Shown here: one piece after another, positions 48,326 through 56,892 of the stretch
How positions within the stretch are numbered: position 1 is the stretch's first letter
Layout: each line of letters begins with the position of its first letter
DNA from: Burkholderia humptydooensis
GTDB taxonomy: Bacteria > Pseudomonadota > Gammaproteobacteria > Burkholderiales > Burkholderiaceae
Reading direction: 5' to 3'
Length of the DNA: 64,000 bases
NCBI RefSeq assembly: GCF_001513745.1
Contig: NZ_CP013382.1
Coordinates: 2,356,001 to 2,420,000 of the forward strand
Notes under the pieces: generated by a model
The model's database searches: none
The model's input: the letters and a program-made list of their open reading frames with translations, nothing else
Told to the model about the DNA's origin: nothing
Position numbers and translations under genes: made by a program

Positions 48326-48636
48326 GCGCGGGCATGCCGGCGGCCCGAGATGCGGCGTCGGCTTCGTTTTCGCGCGCCCGATGCATGAACGCTCGGCCCG
48401 AGGGCGGGGCGCGTTGCGCCCGCCCAACGTTTCCGCCGCTTGCCCGTCTCGATCCGCTCCGCGAATGACCGCCACGGCCGCTCGCTGCACAATCGTTCAA
48501 TACATCGCGCGCCGCATGCGCTAGCCTGTCTGCTCCGCGGGTTCATCAACGACGCGGTAGTGACGGTCGTCGAGTTGCCTTTGCGCTCGCCGACCATGCG
48601 AAGACAGGCAAGCCGGCCGAATGGAGGGCCAAGAAC
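48326..48636. other. Intergenic region, no supported gene
   Basis: About 310 bases between the methyltransferase and the deacylase. Only shadow frames are present. A GGAGGG ribosome site for the next gene is at its right end. Confidence 0.5.
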
Positions 48637-49092
48637 GTGAGTGTTGAATCGGTTCGCCAGTTTCTGGCGGAAAAGGCGCCGGACATCGACGTCGTTCCCT
48701 TGGACGAAAGCAGCTCCACGATGACGCTGTCGGCGGCCTGGGACATCAAGCCGGCGCAGATCGCCAAGACGCTCGCGATGAAGGTCGGCGACACCCATTT
48801 GCTGCTCGTATCCTGCGGCGATTCCCGTCTCGACAACCAGAAAGTCAAGGCCGCGCTGGGCGGCAAGGCAAAAATGCTCTCCGCGGAGGAAACGGTCGCC
48901 GTCACCGGCCATCCGGTGGGCGGAGTGTGTCCGTTCGGTCTCTCGACTCCGCTGCCCGTTTATTGCGACGTGATGTTGAAATCGTACGACTTCGTCGTGC
49001 CGGCCGCCGGCTCGACGCACGCCGCGCTGCGCATCGATCCGGTCCGGCTGGCCGAACTGGTCGAGGCCGAGTGGGTCGACGTCTGTAAATAG
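48637..49092 (+). CDS. YbaK/EbsC-type aminoacyl-tRNA deacylase
   Basis: This 151-aa protein matches the YbaK/ProX editing-domain family: PAQIAKTLAMKVGDTHLLLV contains the conserved lysine, and VTGHPVGGVCPFGL has the GGVSPFG-like substrate loop. It hydrolyses mischarged aminoacyl-tRNAs such as Cys-tRNA(Pro) or Ala-tRNA(Pro). It starts at GTG 48637 with GGAGGG upstream. Confidence 0.88.
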   Translation: MSVESVRQFLAEKAPDIDVVPLDESSSTMTLSAAWDIKPAQIAKTLAMKVGDTHLLLVSCGDSRLDNQKVKAALGGKAKMLSAEETVAVTGHPVGGVCPFGLSTPLPVYCDVMLKSYDFVVPAAGSTHAALRIDPVRLAELVEAEWVDVCK

Positions 49093-49435
49093 CCCGCGCG
49101 ACGGGCCCACCGCCATTGATAGGCCGCTCGACGCGGCGCCAATGCTCCCGTTGCCCATCCTCGCTCCATTCGGCATCGATATCACGAATGCCGCCACTCT
49201 CGTCGATGCGAGAAGCAATACGGCGATCGCGCCGACAACGAGACCCCAGGCCTCTTTGAGCACCCGACGCACCTGATGAAACGCGCGCATCGCCACGGCC
49301 ACCGCAACGAGCCGAGCCGAGCCGGAAGAAAGCGCAACGCATCCGGAACAAGCTCGGCTTGGTTTACCATCGAAGCTCCAATGCGCCATTTTCTGTTTTG
49401 AACAGGTAGCTTATGGAAGCATCACGGAGGCTGTC
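49093..49435. other. Intergenic region, no supported gene
   Basis: About 340 bases upstream of the AraC gene. A small GC-rich hairpin (GCCCG...CGGGC) follows the deacylase stop without a T-tract. No convincing frame is present on either strand. It presumably contains the AraC promoter. Confidence 0.5.
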
Positions 49436-50290
49436 TTGAACGATCGTGAATGCGACACCGTTCCCTGCGGGAACCATATTCGGATCGGATTCGGCGCCGC
49501 GGGCATCGAGCGCGTGGAGGTCCACTTCCTCGATCACGCGTTCTCGCTCCATCGTCACGACACATACGCGATCGGCATCACGCTCTCGGGCGTGCAAACC
49601 TTCCGCTATCTCGGCGCAACCCACCACTGCCTGCCGGGTCAGTGTCATATCCTGCATCCGGACGAACTGCACGACGGCTGCGCGGGAACCGACGAAGGCT
49701 TCGGCTACCGGATCGTCTATGTGGACCCCGCGCTCGTCCAGGAAGCCCTCGGCGGCCGCATGCTTCCGTTCGTCCGCTCGCCGGTCGTCGAGACGCCTGC
49801 CGTCGCCGAAGGGCTCGCGGCCGGCATCTGGAAGCTGGACGAAGAAATCGACACCCTGTCCCGCATCGAGATCGCAGTCGCCGTCGCGAACCTGCTGACG
49901 GCCGCCGCCGCGACAAGCGACGCACACAAGACCGGTGCGCTCGCCGTGACCGAATTGACGCGCATACGCGATATCATCGCGTCCCGTCCGCACGAGCCGA
50001 TCTCGATGGACACGCTCGAACACGTCTCGGGACTCGACCGCTGGACGATCGCTCGCCAGTTCCGCAAGCTGTTCGGCACGAGCCCGAGCCGCTTTCGCAC
50101 GCAACGGCAGCTCAATCTCGTGCGTCGGCAGTTGATGGAAGGCGAATCGCTGTCGACCGCGTCCGCCGATGCCGGCTTTTCCGACCAGAGCCACATGTCG
50201 CGACACTTCAAGAGCACTTACGGCATCACGCCGGGCTCATGGATTGCCGCGGTGCACGCCCGGCGTTCGCGGCAGCGGACAGGCCGCTGA
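49436..50290 (+). CDS. AraC-family regulator of the halogenase cluster
   Basis: This 284-aa protein has an N-terminal cupin sensor domain (FSLHRHDTYAIGITLSGVQ) and a C-terminal double helix-turn-helix (ISMDTLEHVSGLDRWTIARQ and SLSTASADAGFSDQSHMSRH). It starts at TTG 49436 with GGAGG upstream. It is convergent with the ten-gene halogenase operon, and is the only regulator next to it, so control of that operon is inferred. Confidence 0.85.
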   Translation: MNDRECDTVPCGNHIRIGFGAAGIERVEVHFLDHAFSLHRHDTYAIGITLSGVQTFRYLGATHHCLPGQCHILHPDELHDGCAGTDEGFGYRIVYVDPALVQEALGGRMLPFVRSPVVETPAVAEGLAAGIWKLDEEIDTLSRIEIAVAVANLLTAAAATSDAHKTGALAVTELTRIRDIIASRPHEPISMDTLEHVSGLDRWTIARQFRKLFGTSPSRFRTQRQLNLVRRQLMEGESLSTASADAGFSDQSHMSRHFKSTYGITPGSWIAAVHARRSRQRTGR

Positions 50291-50397
50291 AAACATCCGG
50301 CCGACCGCAGCCGTCCGCACGCCCCGTCACTTTCGGGCCGGGGCGGCAATGCGCGCCGCGCCGCCGAGGCGCTGAAGCTGGAGGAGCATGCTGTCCA

Positions 50398-50490
50398 TCA
50401 ATTGTTCACGTCGATCGACAAGCGGACGAACAGCGGCCACATCAGGACGAGCGCGAACAAGGCGAAGCCGTCCGGTTTTCTGGCGCCAGG
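50398..50490 (-). pseudogene. Remnant of a membrane-protein C-terminus
   Basis: A short frame with no start, closed upstream by TAG (50493-50491), reads ...KPDGFALFALVLMWPLFVRL and ends in LSIDVNN then TGA. The single hydrophobic helix looks like the end of a transporter. It may be a decayed second exporter gene downstream of lysE, or chance. Confidence 0.25.
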
Positions 50491-50576
50491 CTACCGCTCC
50501 GAATCTGCGCGGCGCAGCGCCCGCCCGTGCGCTCCATCGTCGGTGGCCGCTCGCGGGCATTCGGCCCGCGAGGGAT

Positions 50577-51179
50577 TCAGTGCCCCAACACCGAGTACGC
50601 GAGCGACCCCGAAAATGTCGCGAGCACGAGCGACGCGCAACGCATGAACGTCGACGTATGCGCAGCCAACGAACGCTGCGACGTCAGCAGCCCGCCGAGG
50701 CTCGACCAGCCGACGCCGATCGGCGCGAGCACGATCAGGAACACGACGACCGCCCATCCAAAGTAGCTGAGCGAGCGAAACGCCTCGAGCGGGAACATCG
50801 TGCTCGCGAACAGCAGCGCCTTCGGGTTCATCAGCGTTGCGACGAACAAATCGCCGAAACTGATCGGCCCCGCGGACAGTTCGTGCAGCGCGCGGCTCTT
50901 CGTCCACATCTTGACCGCGAGCCACAGGATGTACGCGGCGCTCAACAGCTTGATCGTGCTGAAGAGCCAGGGCCGGCTCGCCGCCACGGAGAGCAGGAAG
51001 AATCCCCATAGCGAGATCGCGACGACATAGCCCAGGGCCTCTGCGATCACGAGGTGCCAGGTGCCGCGCAGGCCGACCTTCAGGCCCGACGACAGCAGCA
51101 GCGTGTTCGTCGGCCCCGGCACGATCAGCACGAGCGACACGTAGAACGACATCTTGAGCAATGCATCCTGAATGAGCAC
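50577..51179 (-). CDS. LysE-family amino-acid exporter
   Basis: This 200-aa protein has five to six membrane helices and LysE landmarks: VPGPTNTLLLSSGLKVGLR and FVATLMNPKALLF. It starts at GTG 51179 with an excellent GAGGAGG site. LysE/RhtB exporters move amino acids and their analogues out of the cell. As the last gene of the halogenase operon it probably exports the product and may confer self-protection. Confidence 0.88.
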   Translation of the reverse strand: MLIQDALLKMSFYVSLVLIVPGPTNTLLLSSGLKVGLRGTWHLVIAEALGYVVAISLWGFFLLSVAASRPWLFSTIKLLSAAYILWLAVKMWTKSRALHELSAGPISFGDLFVATLMNPKALLFASTMFPLEAFRSLSYFGWAVVVFLIVLAPIGVGWSSLGGLLTSQRSLAAHTSTFMRCASLVLATFSGSLAYSVLGH

Positions 51180-51216
51180 GGCGCCTCCTCGGTTCGTCGG
51201 CTTCGGTTGAGCGTCG

Positions 51217-51633
51217 TCATCGGCTCGCCGAAGGCGCGGGCGAAGCCGCGGCCGACGTGCCGGCGAAATAGCGATTTCCGCCGGGCGCGAGCCAGTCCGC
51301 CCGCACCGGCGTGAACACGTCGAGATCGACTGCGTCTTCGAGACACAGCGCGTTGTGCGGCACGTTCGCCGGAAGATGCAGGATCTCGCCGGGCCCGACC
51401 TCGGCCTCGTGCTCGAGATGCTCGCCATAACGGAACAGCAGGCGCCCCTCGAGGATGTAGGTGAACTGCTCGTTCGGATGCGAATGCGTCCCGACGAACG
51501 CGCCTTTCTTCAGGTACAGCTTCGCCATCGTCAGCGCCTCGCCCGAGACGACTTGCCGCTCGATCCGCTCGGTCAGCGTCTCGCGCTCGACCCGATTCCA
51601 TGCGCCGAAACCTCGTTCATTCAAACCGGTCAC
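51217..51633 (-). CDS. Cupin-domain protein
   Basis: This 138-aa single-cupin protein has the metal-binding motifs GTHSHPNEQFTYILEG (two His, Glu) and GEILHLPANVPHNAL (third His). It could be a dioxygenase, isomerase or binding protein. In the halogenase operon it may carry out a tailoring step. The C-terminal Ala/Ser-rich tail is dispensable-looking. Confidence 0.8.
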   Translation of the reverse strand: MTGLNERGFGAWNRVERETLTERIERQVVSGEALTMAKLYLKKGAFVGTHSHPNEQFTYILEGRLLFRYGEHLEHEAEVGPGEILHLPANVPHNALCLEDAVDLDVFTPVRADWLAPGGNRYFAGTSAAASPAPSASR

Positions 51634-51672
51634 GATTTCCTCCTCGCTCGATCATGTGACGCGCGTCCGCGC

Positions 51673-52716
51673 TCACGCGGACAGCTCGCGAACCCGCTCG
51701 CCGCCGGTCGCGCGCTGCACGTCCCGTTCGCGTGCGAGACGGCTCGCCTCTTCGATGATGATGTCCTCCTGTCCGGCGACGAGCTTGCGCTCCGCAAGCC
51801 GCTTGTACAGCTCGAATTCGTTGACGCCGAATTCCTGCGCGGCTTTCTGGATGTGCGGCACATAGCCGGAAAAGAGGCCGTACAGTCCGCTCGCGATGTT
51901 CGCCGGCTGAATGTGCGGCGTCTTCGGATTGAGAAACGCCTCGGTGCCGCGCGCGAGCGCCATCACGCGCTCGAACGTCGTGCGCGTGTCGTGCCCTTCG
52001 CGCTCCATCGCGGCGACGAGCGTTTCGAGCTGCGTATTGCCCGCCCCGGCGCCGAAGCCTTTCACGCATGCATCGACGATGCGCGCCCCCGCTTCGAGCG
52101 CGACAAGGCTGTTCGCAACCGCGAGACCGAGGTTGTTGTGCGCATGAAAGCCGACGTCGATGTCAAGACCGTCGACAAGACGCTCGACCTTCGCGCGCAC
52201 GAGCGACGGCGTCGAATAGCCGGCGCTGTCCATCAGCACCACCGCCTGCGCGCCATAGCGCTCCATCAGCTTCGCCTGCGCGAGCAGCACGTCGGGCGGC
52301 GCCATGTGCGACATCATCAGCACGCCGAACGCCGTGCGGCCGGCCGAGCGCGTCTGCTCGATGAAGCGCGCGGACACGTTCGCCTCGGTGCAATGCGTCG
52401 CGACGCGCACGACGTCGACGCCGATCTCGAGCGCGAGCGCGATGTCCGCCGCCTTGCCGAGCCCCGGAATGAAATGCACGCCGAGCCGGCTCGTACCCAG
52501 CGCGGCGCGCGCGGTCTCGAGCATCACGCGATCGCCGATCGGCGTCTGCCCGAGCAGGCACGACGAGCCGCCGAGGCCGTTGCCGTGGCCGACTTCGACG
52601 ATGTCGATGCCGGCTTCGTCGGCCGCGCGCGCATAGACATGTATCTGCGCGGCGCTCAGTTGGTGACGAATCGCGTGGTTGCCGTCGCGCAAGGTCGCAT
52701 CGCTGATCAGTATCAT
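51673..52716 (-). CDS. 4-hydroxy-2-oxovalerate aldolase (DmpG type)
   Basis: This 347-aa aldolase of the DmpG/HMGL family has SDATLRDGNHAIRHQ (metal Asp and catalytic His), VEVGHGNGLGGSS and FHAHNNLGLAVANS (metal His pair). It reversibly cleaves 4-hydroxy-2-oxo acids to pyruvate and an aldehyde, channelled to the dehydrogenase encoded just upstream. No meta-cleavage catabolic genes are nearby, so here it may run in the synthetic direction. ATGA overlap with the dehydrogenase gene. Confidence 0.9.
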   Translation of the reverse strand: MILISDATLRDGNHAIRHQLSAAQIHVYARAADEAGIDIVEVGHGNGLGGSSCLLGQTPIGDRVMLETARAALGTSRLGVHFIPGLGKAADIALALEIGVDVVRVATHCTEANVSARFIEQTRSAGRTAFGVLMMSHMAPPDVLLAQAKLMERYGAQAVVLMDSAGYSTPSLVRAKVERLVDGLDIDVGFHAHNNLGLAVANSLVALEAGARIVDACVKGFGAGAGNTQLETLVAAMEREGHDTRTTFERVMALARGTEAFLNPKTPHIQPANIASGLYGLFSGYVPHIQKAAQEFGVNEFELYKRLAERKLVAGQEDIIIEEASRLARERDVQRATGGERVRELSA

Positions 52717-53606
52717 TGTGTGGCTCCTAGTCTGGCGGTTGCGTGCCGATGCGAGGCGACCGCGAGCGCCGCGCAATTGATGATGTCGAGATTGCCCGCG
52801 TACTCGGGCAGATAGTCTCCGCGCCCGCGCACGGTGAGGCTGATCGTGATCCTTCCCTGGCTCTCGATCGGCTCGACGACGAGCCGGTAGCCGGGCACGT
52901 ATTCGCGGACCTTCTCGACCATGTCGGCGACGCACGCGCGCACGCGGTCGAAATCGCGATAGCGCGCGTACGCATAGAGCGTCGTCTGCATCCGCACGCC
53001 GGGCTCGGCCGGATTGATGTTGAGGATCGCCTTCGTCTTCTTCGCACCGCTGAACTTCGCGAGCGCGTACTCGGTCGTCGTCATGTATTCGTCGATGTTC
53101 TCGCGCGTCGCGATGCCGGCGCTGCGCGACGCGATCGCCGACACCACCTCCAGGTATTCGATCTCGTCGACCGCCTGCTTCAGCGCATACGCGAGCGGCA
53201 GGCTCGCCTGCCCGCCGCAGGTGATCAGGTTCACGTTCTGCTCGGCGCCGATGTCGTCCAGATTGATGCACGGCACGCACAGGCGGCCGAGCTTCGCGGG
53301 CGTCAGATCGATCACGAACTTGCCCGCGTCGGAGAAGAAGCGATTGTTGACCTTGTGCGCGGCGGCCGAGGTCGCGTCGAACACGAGGTCATACGCATCC
53401 TCGTGCGCCTTCAGGAAGTCGAGGCCGTCGCTCGACGTCTCGACGTTGCAGCTACGTGCGAGCTTCAGCCCCTCGCTGTTCGCATGGCGTCCGACGACGA
53501 ATTTCAGATCGAATTGTTCGGATGCCTTGACTTTGAACATCAGGTCGAGCCCGATGCTGCCCGACCCGAGGATCGCCACCCGCGTGCGCGATGACTTGTT
53601 CTTCAT
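52713..53606 (-). CDS. Acylating acetaldehyde dehydrogenase (DmpF type)
   Basis: This 297-aa protein has the NAD-binding loop AILGSGSIGLDLMFKV and the catalytic cysteine in LITCGGQASLPLA. It interconverts acyl-CoA and aldehyde with NAD(H), and works as a complex with the DmpG-type aldolase. Run in reverse it would feed an aldehyde into aldol addition to pyruvate. ATGA overlaps on both sides link it to the aldolase and a thioesterase. Confidence 0.9.
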   Translation of the reverse strand: MKNKSSRTRVAILGSGSIGLDLMFKVKASEQFDLKFVVGRHANSEGLKLARSCNVETSSDGLDFLKAHEDAYDLVFDATSAAAHKVNNRFFSDAGKFVIDLTPAKLGRLCVPCINLDDIGAEQNVNLITCGGQASLPLAYALKQAVDEIEYLEVVSAIASRSAGIATRENIDEYMTTTEYALAKFSGAKKTKAILNINPAEPGVRMQTTLYAYARYRDFDRVRACVADMVEKVREYVPGYRLVVEPIESQGRITISLTVRGRGDYLPEYAGNLDIINCAALAVASHRHATARLGATQ

Positions 53607-54445
53607 GTTCCGCTCTCCTGCGTCAAATGACCCATGCGCGCCGCCGGCTCGCGCATGCCGTTCGGCCCGTTCCGCGCGGCGCGCGCGAGCACGCGCTCCA
53701 GCTCGCGGCCGACTTCGGCGAGCACGCCGCTTTCCTCTGCGTGCATAAAGAAATGGCCGCCGGAAAATCCGACATAGCGCACGGCCCCGAGCGTTTCCGC
53801 GAGCCAGCCGGACAGCCCGGCGTCGCTCACGAGACCGTCGTTCGAGCCGTGCAGCACCAGCATCGGACAATCGAGCGGCGTCGACTCGACGTAGCGGTAC
53901 GTCGCCGAAATCGTCAGGTCCGCGCGCAGCCGCGGCAGCCAGAGATCGCGCAGCGCGGGATCGGCGATCAGCGCATCGGGCGTGCCGTTGTAATCGCGCA
54001 CCGCGGCGATGAACGCGTCGTCGGGCAGCGTCTGAATGCCCGCGTCCCGCCACCTGAAGCGCGGCGCGCTGCGGCCCGACGCGACGAACAGCAAAGGCTG
54101 CGCGAAGCCGCGTGCGCGCAGCAGGTGCGCGAGATCGAAGGCGATCAGCGCGCCCATGCTGTGGCCGAAGAACGCATACGGCAGATCGAGCAGCGGCGGC
54201 ACGATGTCCGCGAGCGCCTCGACGACCGGCTCCGCTTGCTCGATCAGCGGCTCGCCGAGCCGATACTCGCGGCCGGGCAATTGCACCGCGACGACTTCGA
54301 CCCAATCCGGCAAGCCGCCCGGCCAGCTCCGGAAGATCGACGCGGTCGCGCCCGCATAGTGGAAGCAGAAGAGCCGCATGCGCGCGTTTTGCGCTTCGTG
54401 AACGATCAGCCACGGCGAATCGACTGCGGCTTCGCGCGCGCTCAT
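53603..54445 (-). CDS. Type II thioesterase 1
   Basis: This 280-aa alpha/beta hydrolase of the NRPS-associated thioesterase II family has MRLFCFHYAGATASIFRSW, nucleophile FFGHSMGAL (Ser96), a late GSNDGLV (Asp) and GGHFFMHAE (His). It could release an amino acid from the carrier protein or remove wrong loads. ATG 54445 overlaps the aminotransferase stop as ATGA. Confidence 0.88.
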   Translation of the reverse strand: MSAREAAVDSPWLIVHEAQNARMRLFCFHYAGATASIFRSWPGGLPDWVEVVAVQLPGREYRLGEPLIEQAEPVVEALADIVPPLLDLPYAFFGHSMGALIAFDLAHLLRARGFAQPLLFVASGRSAPRFRWRDAGIQTLPDDAFIAAVRDYNGTPDALIADPALRDLWLPRLRADLTISATYRYVESTPLDCPMLVLHGSNDGLVSDAGLSGWLAETLGAVRYVGFSGGHFFMHAEESGVLAEVGRELERVLARAARNGPNGMREPAARMGHLTQESGT

Positions 54446-55386
54446 GCCCGTGCTCCGTCGCGCGACGGCACCGGCACGGGCGTGAGCCAGTTCCACTTGT
54501 CCGCGTGTGTGCCGCGCACGATGCCGAAGTACTGATCCTGGATCGCCTTCGTCACGGGGCCGCGCTTGCCGCTGCCGACCGGCATCCGATCGACCGAGCG
54601 CACCGGGCAGATCTCGACTGCGGTGCCCGTGAAGAAGATTTCGTCGGCAAGATAGAGCATTTCGCGCGGGATGCTCGTTTCCGTCACGGTGTAGCCGAGG
54701 TCGCGCGCGATCCGGATCACGCAGTTGCGCGTGATGCCGCTCAGGATGCTGCTGCCGATCGACGGCGTGAAGATCTCGTTCTTGTGGACGAGAAACACGT
54801 TCTCGCCGCTGCCTTCGCTGACAAAGCCGTTCGTATCGAGCGCGATGCCTTCGCTCATCCCGTTCTCATGCGCCTCCATCACGATCGCCTGGCCATTGAC
54901 GTACTGGCCGCCGATCTTCGCGAGCGTGCTAGCCGCCCCCGCGCCGTTGCGGCGCCAACTGCTGACCTGCACGTCGACGCCCTGCTGCAACGCCTCGTCG
55001 CCGAGATACGCGCCCCACGGCGTGGTGATGAGCAGCGCCTCGGCCGGACATTGACGTGCGTCGAGCCCGAGCGACTCGCCCGCGCCGCGATAGACGAGCG
55101 GCCGGATGTACGCGCTGCGCTGGCCGTTCGCGCGCAGCGTCTCGACCGTCGCTTCCATCCACTGCCCGACGCTCATCGGCGACGGAATCCGCGCGACCTT
55201 GCAACTGAACAGCAGGCGCTCGAAGTGCTCGCGGCCGCAGAGGATCGCCGCCTTGTCACCGATCTCGTACGCGCGCACGCCCTCGAACACGCTCGTCCCG
55301 TAATGCAGCGCATGGCTCATCACATGCACCTGCGCGCGCTCCCACGGCACCAGTTCGCCGTTCTTCCACACGTAGCTCGCTTTCAT
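54442..55386 (-). CDS. Branched-chain amino-acid aminotransferase (IlvE type)
   Basis: This 314-aa class IV PLP enzyme has the N-terminal MSHALHYGTSVFEGVRAY, the PLP-lysine segment LAKIGGQYVNGQAI and EGSGENVFLVHKNEI. It transaminates between 2-oxo acids and amino acids. In this cluster it may convert a 4-hydroxy-2-oxo acid into the amino acid loaded by the adenylation enzyme. Length fits IlvE. It is a cluster copy, not necessarily the housekeeping gene. Confidence 0.9.
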   Translation of the reverse strand: MKASYVWKNGELVPWERAQVHVMSHALHYGTSVFEGVRAYEIGDKAAILCGREHFERLLFSCKVARIPSPMSVGQWMEATVETLRANGQRSAYIRPLVYRGAGESLGLDARQCPAEALLITTPWGAYLGDEALQQGVDVQVSSWRRNGAGAASTLAKIGGQYVNGQAIVMEAHENGMSEGIALDTNGFVSEGSGENVFLVHKNEIFTPSIGSSILSGITRNCVIRIARDLGYTVTETSIPREMLYLADEIFFTGTAVEICPVRSVDRMPVGSGKRGPVTKAIQDQYFGIVRGTHADKWNWLTPVPVPSRDGARA

Positions 55387-55400
55387 CGTTGTTGCGCTCC

Positions 55401-56084
55401 TCACATGACGTTGTATTGGTTGAATGCATCGACGACACTGCGCCCCTCGGCGATCGCGCCGCGAACCTTGCGCTCGAGCCGGTTCTTCGCGATCGCACGC
55501 GTGATCACCTCCTGCTCGGCTTCGCGTGGAATCACGCAGACGCCGTCGCCGTCGCCGAAAATCAGATCGCCCGGACGAATCCGCACGTGGCCGACGGTGA
55601 TCGAGCAGCGATAGTCGACGACGTTGTGGCGGCCCTGCAGCCCGTATGCGTACGTGCCGTGCGCGAATGCCGGCAGATTCAGATCGAGGATCGTGTTCGC
55701 GTCGCGGACGTGCGCGTTGAGCACGACGCCTGCCGCACCGAGATTGCGCGCGCGCGTGACGAGCAGGTCGCCGAGCCGCGCAACCGCCGTCGGGCCGCCG
55801 CCCGCGATGTAGACCTCACCGGGGCGCAGCGCCTCGACCGATTCGAACAGCAATCCGAACGGTTTCGCGTCGTAGCGCTTGAGGCCGCCGTGCGGCACGG
55901 GCGGCTCGTCCTGCACCGGCATCGCGCGGCCGATCATCACCATGTCCCGCCGCAACGGCCGGATCTCCGGCGGCAGCATCGGGTAGGCGAACCCGAGCAG
56001 TTCCATCACGTCGCTGACGGGGCAGGTAGAGAGCTCGGCGCGCATCAGCGCGAACAGCTCGTCATCTGAATTCCACTGCGCCAT
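55401..56084 (-). CDS. RraA-family aldolase-like protein
   Basis: This 227-aa protein has the RraA/HMG-aldolase fold signatures: CPVSDVMELLG, GDLLVTRARNLGAAGVVLNA, HVRDANT (Arg-Asp pair) and DLIFGDGDGVCVIPRE. Enzymes of this family cleave 4-hydroxy-4-methyl-2-oxoglutarate or decarboxylate oxaloacetate; others regulate RNase E. In this operon an aldolase or decarboxylase step is more likely. It has a 16-base gap to the aminotransferase gene. Confidence 0.82.
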   Translation of the reverse strand: MAQWNSDDELFALMRAELSTCPVSDVMELLGFAYPMLPPEIRPLRRDMVMIGRAMPVQDEPPVPHGGLKRYDAKPFGLLFESVEALRPGEVYIAGGGPTAVARLGDLLVTRARNLGAAGVVLNAHVRDANTILDLNLPAFAHGTYAYGLQGRHNVVDYRCSITVGHVRIRPGDLIFGDGDGVCVIPREAEQEVITRAIAKNRLERKVRGAIAEGRSVVDAFNQYNVM

Positions 56085-56091
56085 TTGTCTG

Positions 56092-56889
56092 TCATCCGAT
56101 TAGAGTGGAGCTCGCGTCGCTCAGGAGCGGCTCGAGCTCGCGGTTGATGTGGTCGAGCACCGACGCCTCTTCGTCGTGGATGAAGAAGTGGTCGCCGGCA
56201 AACCGGTACCGCGCGAAGCTGTGCTGCGTCTCGCCCGCCCAGCGGGCGAGACCCGCGTCATGCACGAGACCGTCGGCGGTGCCGTGGAAGACGACGATCC
56301 GGCAATCGAGCGGCGCCTGCCGCTCATACCGATACGTCTCGAACACCGCGCCGTCCGCGCGTATCCGCGGCAGCAGCAGCTCGAGCAGCGCCGGGTCCTG
56401 CAGAATCGCGTCGGGCGTGCCGTTGCAGCCGCGCAGCACTTCGACGAACTCCGCGTCCGACAATCGATGCCGAATCACTTCCGGCTTCACGTCGGGCGCG
56501 TTCTGCGCGGACGCGATCAGCAAGCGCGGCTGCGGATAACCGCGCGCGCGCAGCACCCGCGCAACCTCGAAACCGATCAGCGCGCCCGTGCTGTGCCCGA
56601 AGAACGCGAACGGGCGGTCGAGCAGCGGAGCGAGCGCATCGACGAGCGGGGACGCGACGTCGTCCATCGCGTACAGCAGCGGCTCGTTCAGGCGATTCTC
56701 GCGGCCGGGCATCTGCACCGCGACGAGCTCGACGTCGTCCGGCAGCGCCTCCTCCCAGTGCCGGAAGATCGAGCCGCCGCTGCCCGCGTAGTGAAAGCAG
56801 AACAGCCGGATTCGCGCATCGGGTTTCCGTTCGTCGGCGCCGAACAGGAACCAGCGGGCCTCGCGTGCATTCATGTCGGCGCCGTCCAT
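56092..56889 (-). CDS. Type II thioesterase 2
   Basis: This 265-aa paralogue of the thioesterase at 53603 has RIRLFCFHYAGSGGSIFRHW, nucleophile FFGHSTGALIGFE, GTADGLVHDAG and GDHFFIHDE. The nucleophile context differs (GHSTG rather than GHSMG), so the two enzymes may act on different carrier-bound intermediates. ATG 56889 is used; ATG 56874 is an alternative. Three bases separate it from the halogenase stop. Confidence 0.88.
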   Translation of the reverse strand: MDGADMNAREARWFLFGADERKPDARIRLFCFHYAGSGGSIFRHWEEALPDDVELVAVQMPGRENRLNEPLLYAMDDVASPLVDALAPLLDRPFAFFGHSTGALIGFEVARVLRARGYPQPRLLIASAQNAPDVKPEVIRHRLSDAEFVEVLRGCNGTPDAILQDPALLELLLPRIRADGAVFETYRYERQAPLDCRIVVFHGTADGLVHDAGLARWAGETQHSFARYRFAGDHFFIHDEEASVLDHINRELEPLLSDASSTLIG

Positions 56890-56892
56890 CGC

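Noticed and set aside
51355..52815. 486-codon plus-strand frame
   Set aside because: Antisense to the cupin and DmpG-type genes, which have clear catalytic motifs.
51673..53606. DmpG/DmpF pair as an aromatic meta-cleavage pathway
   Set aside because: No ring-cleavage dioxygenase, hydrolase or hydratase genes are nearby; the operon is biosynthetic in character.
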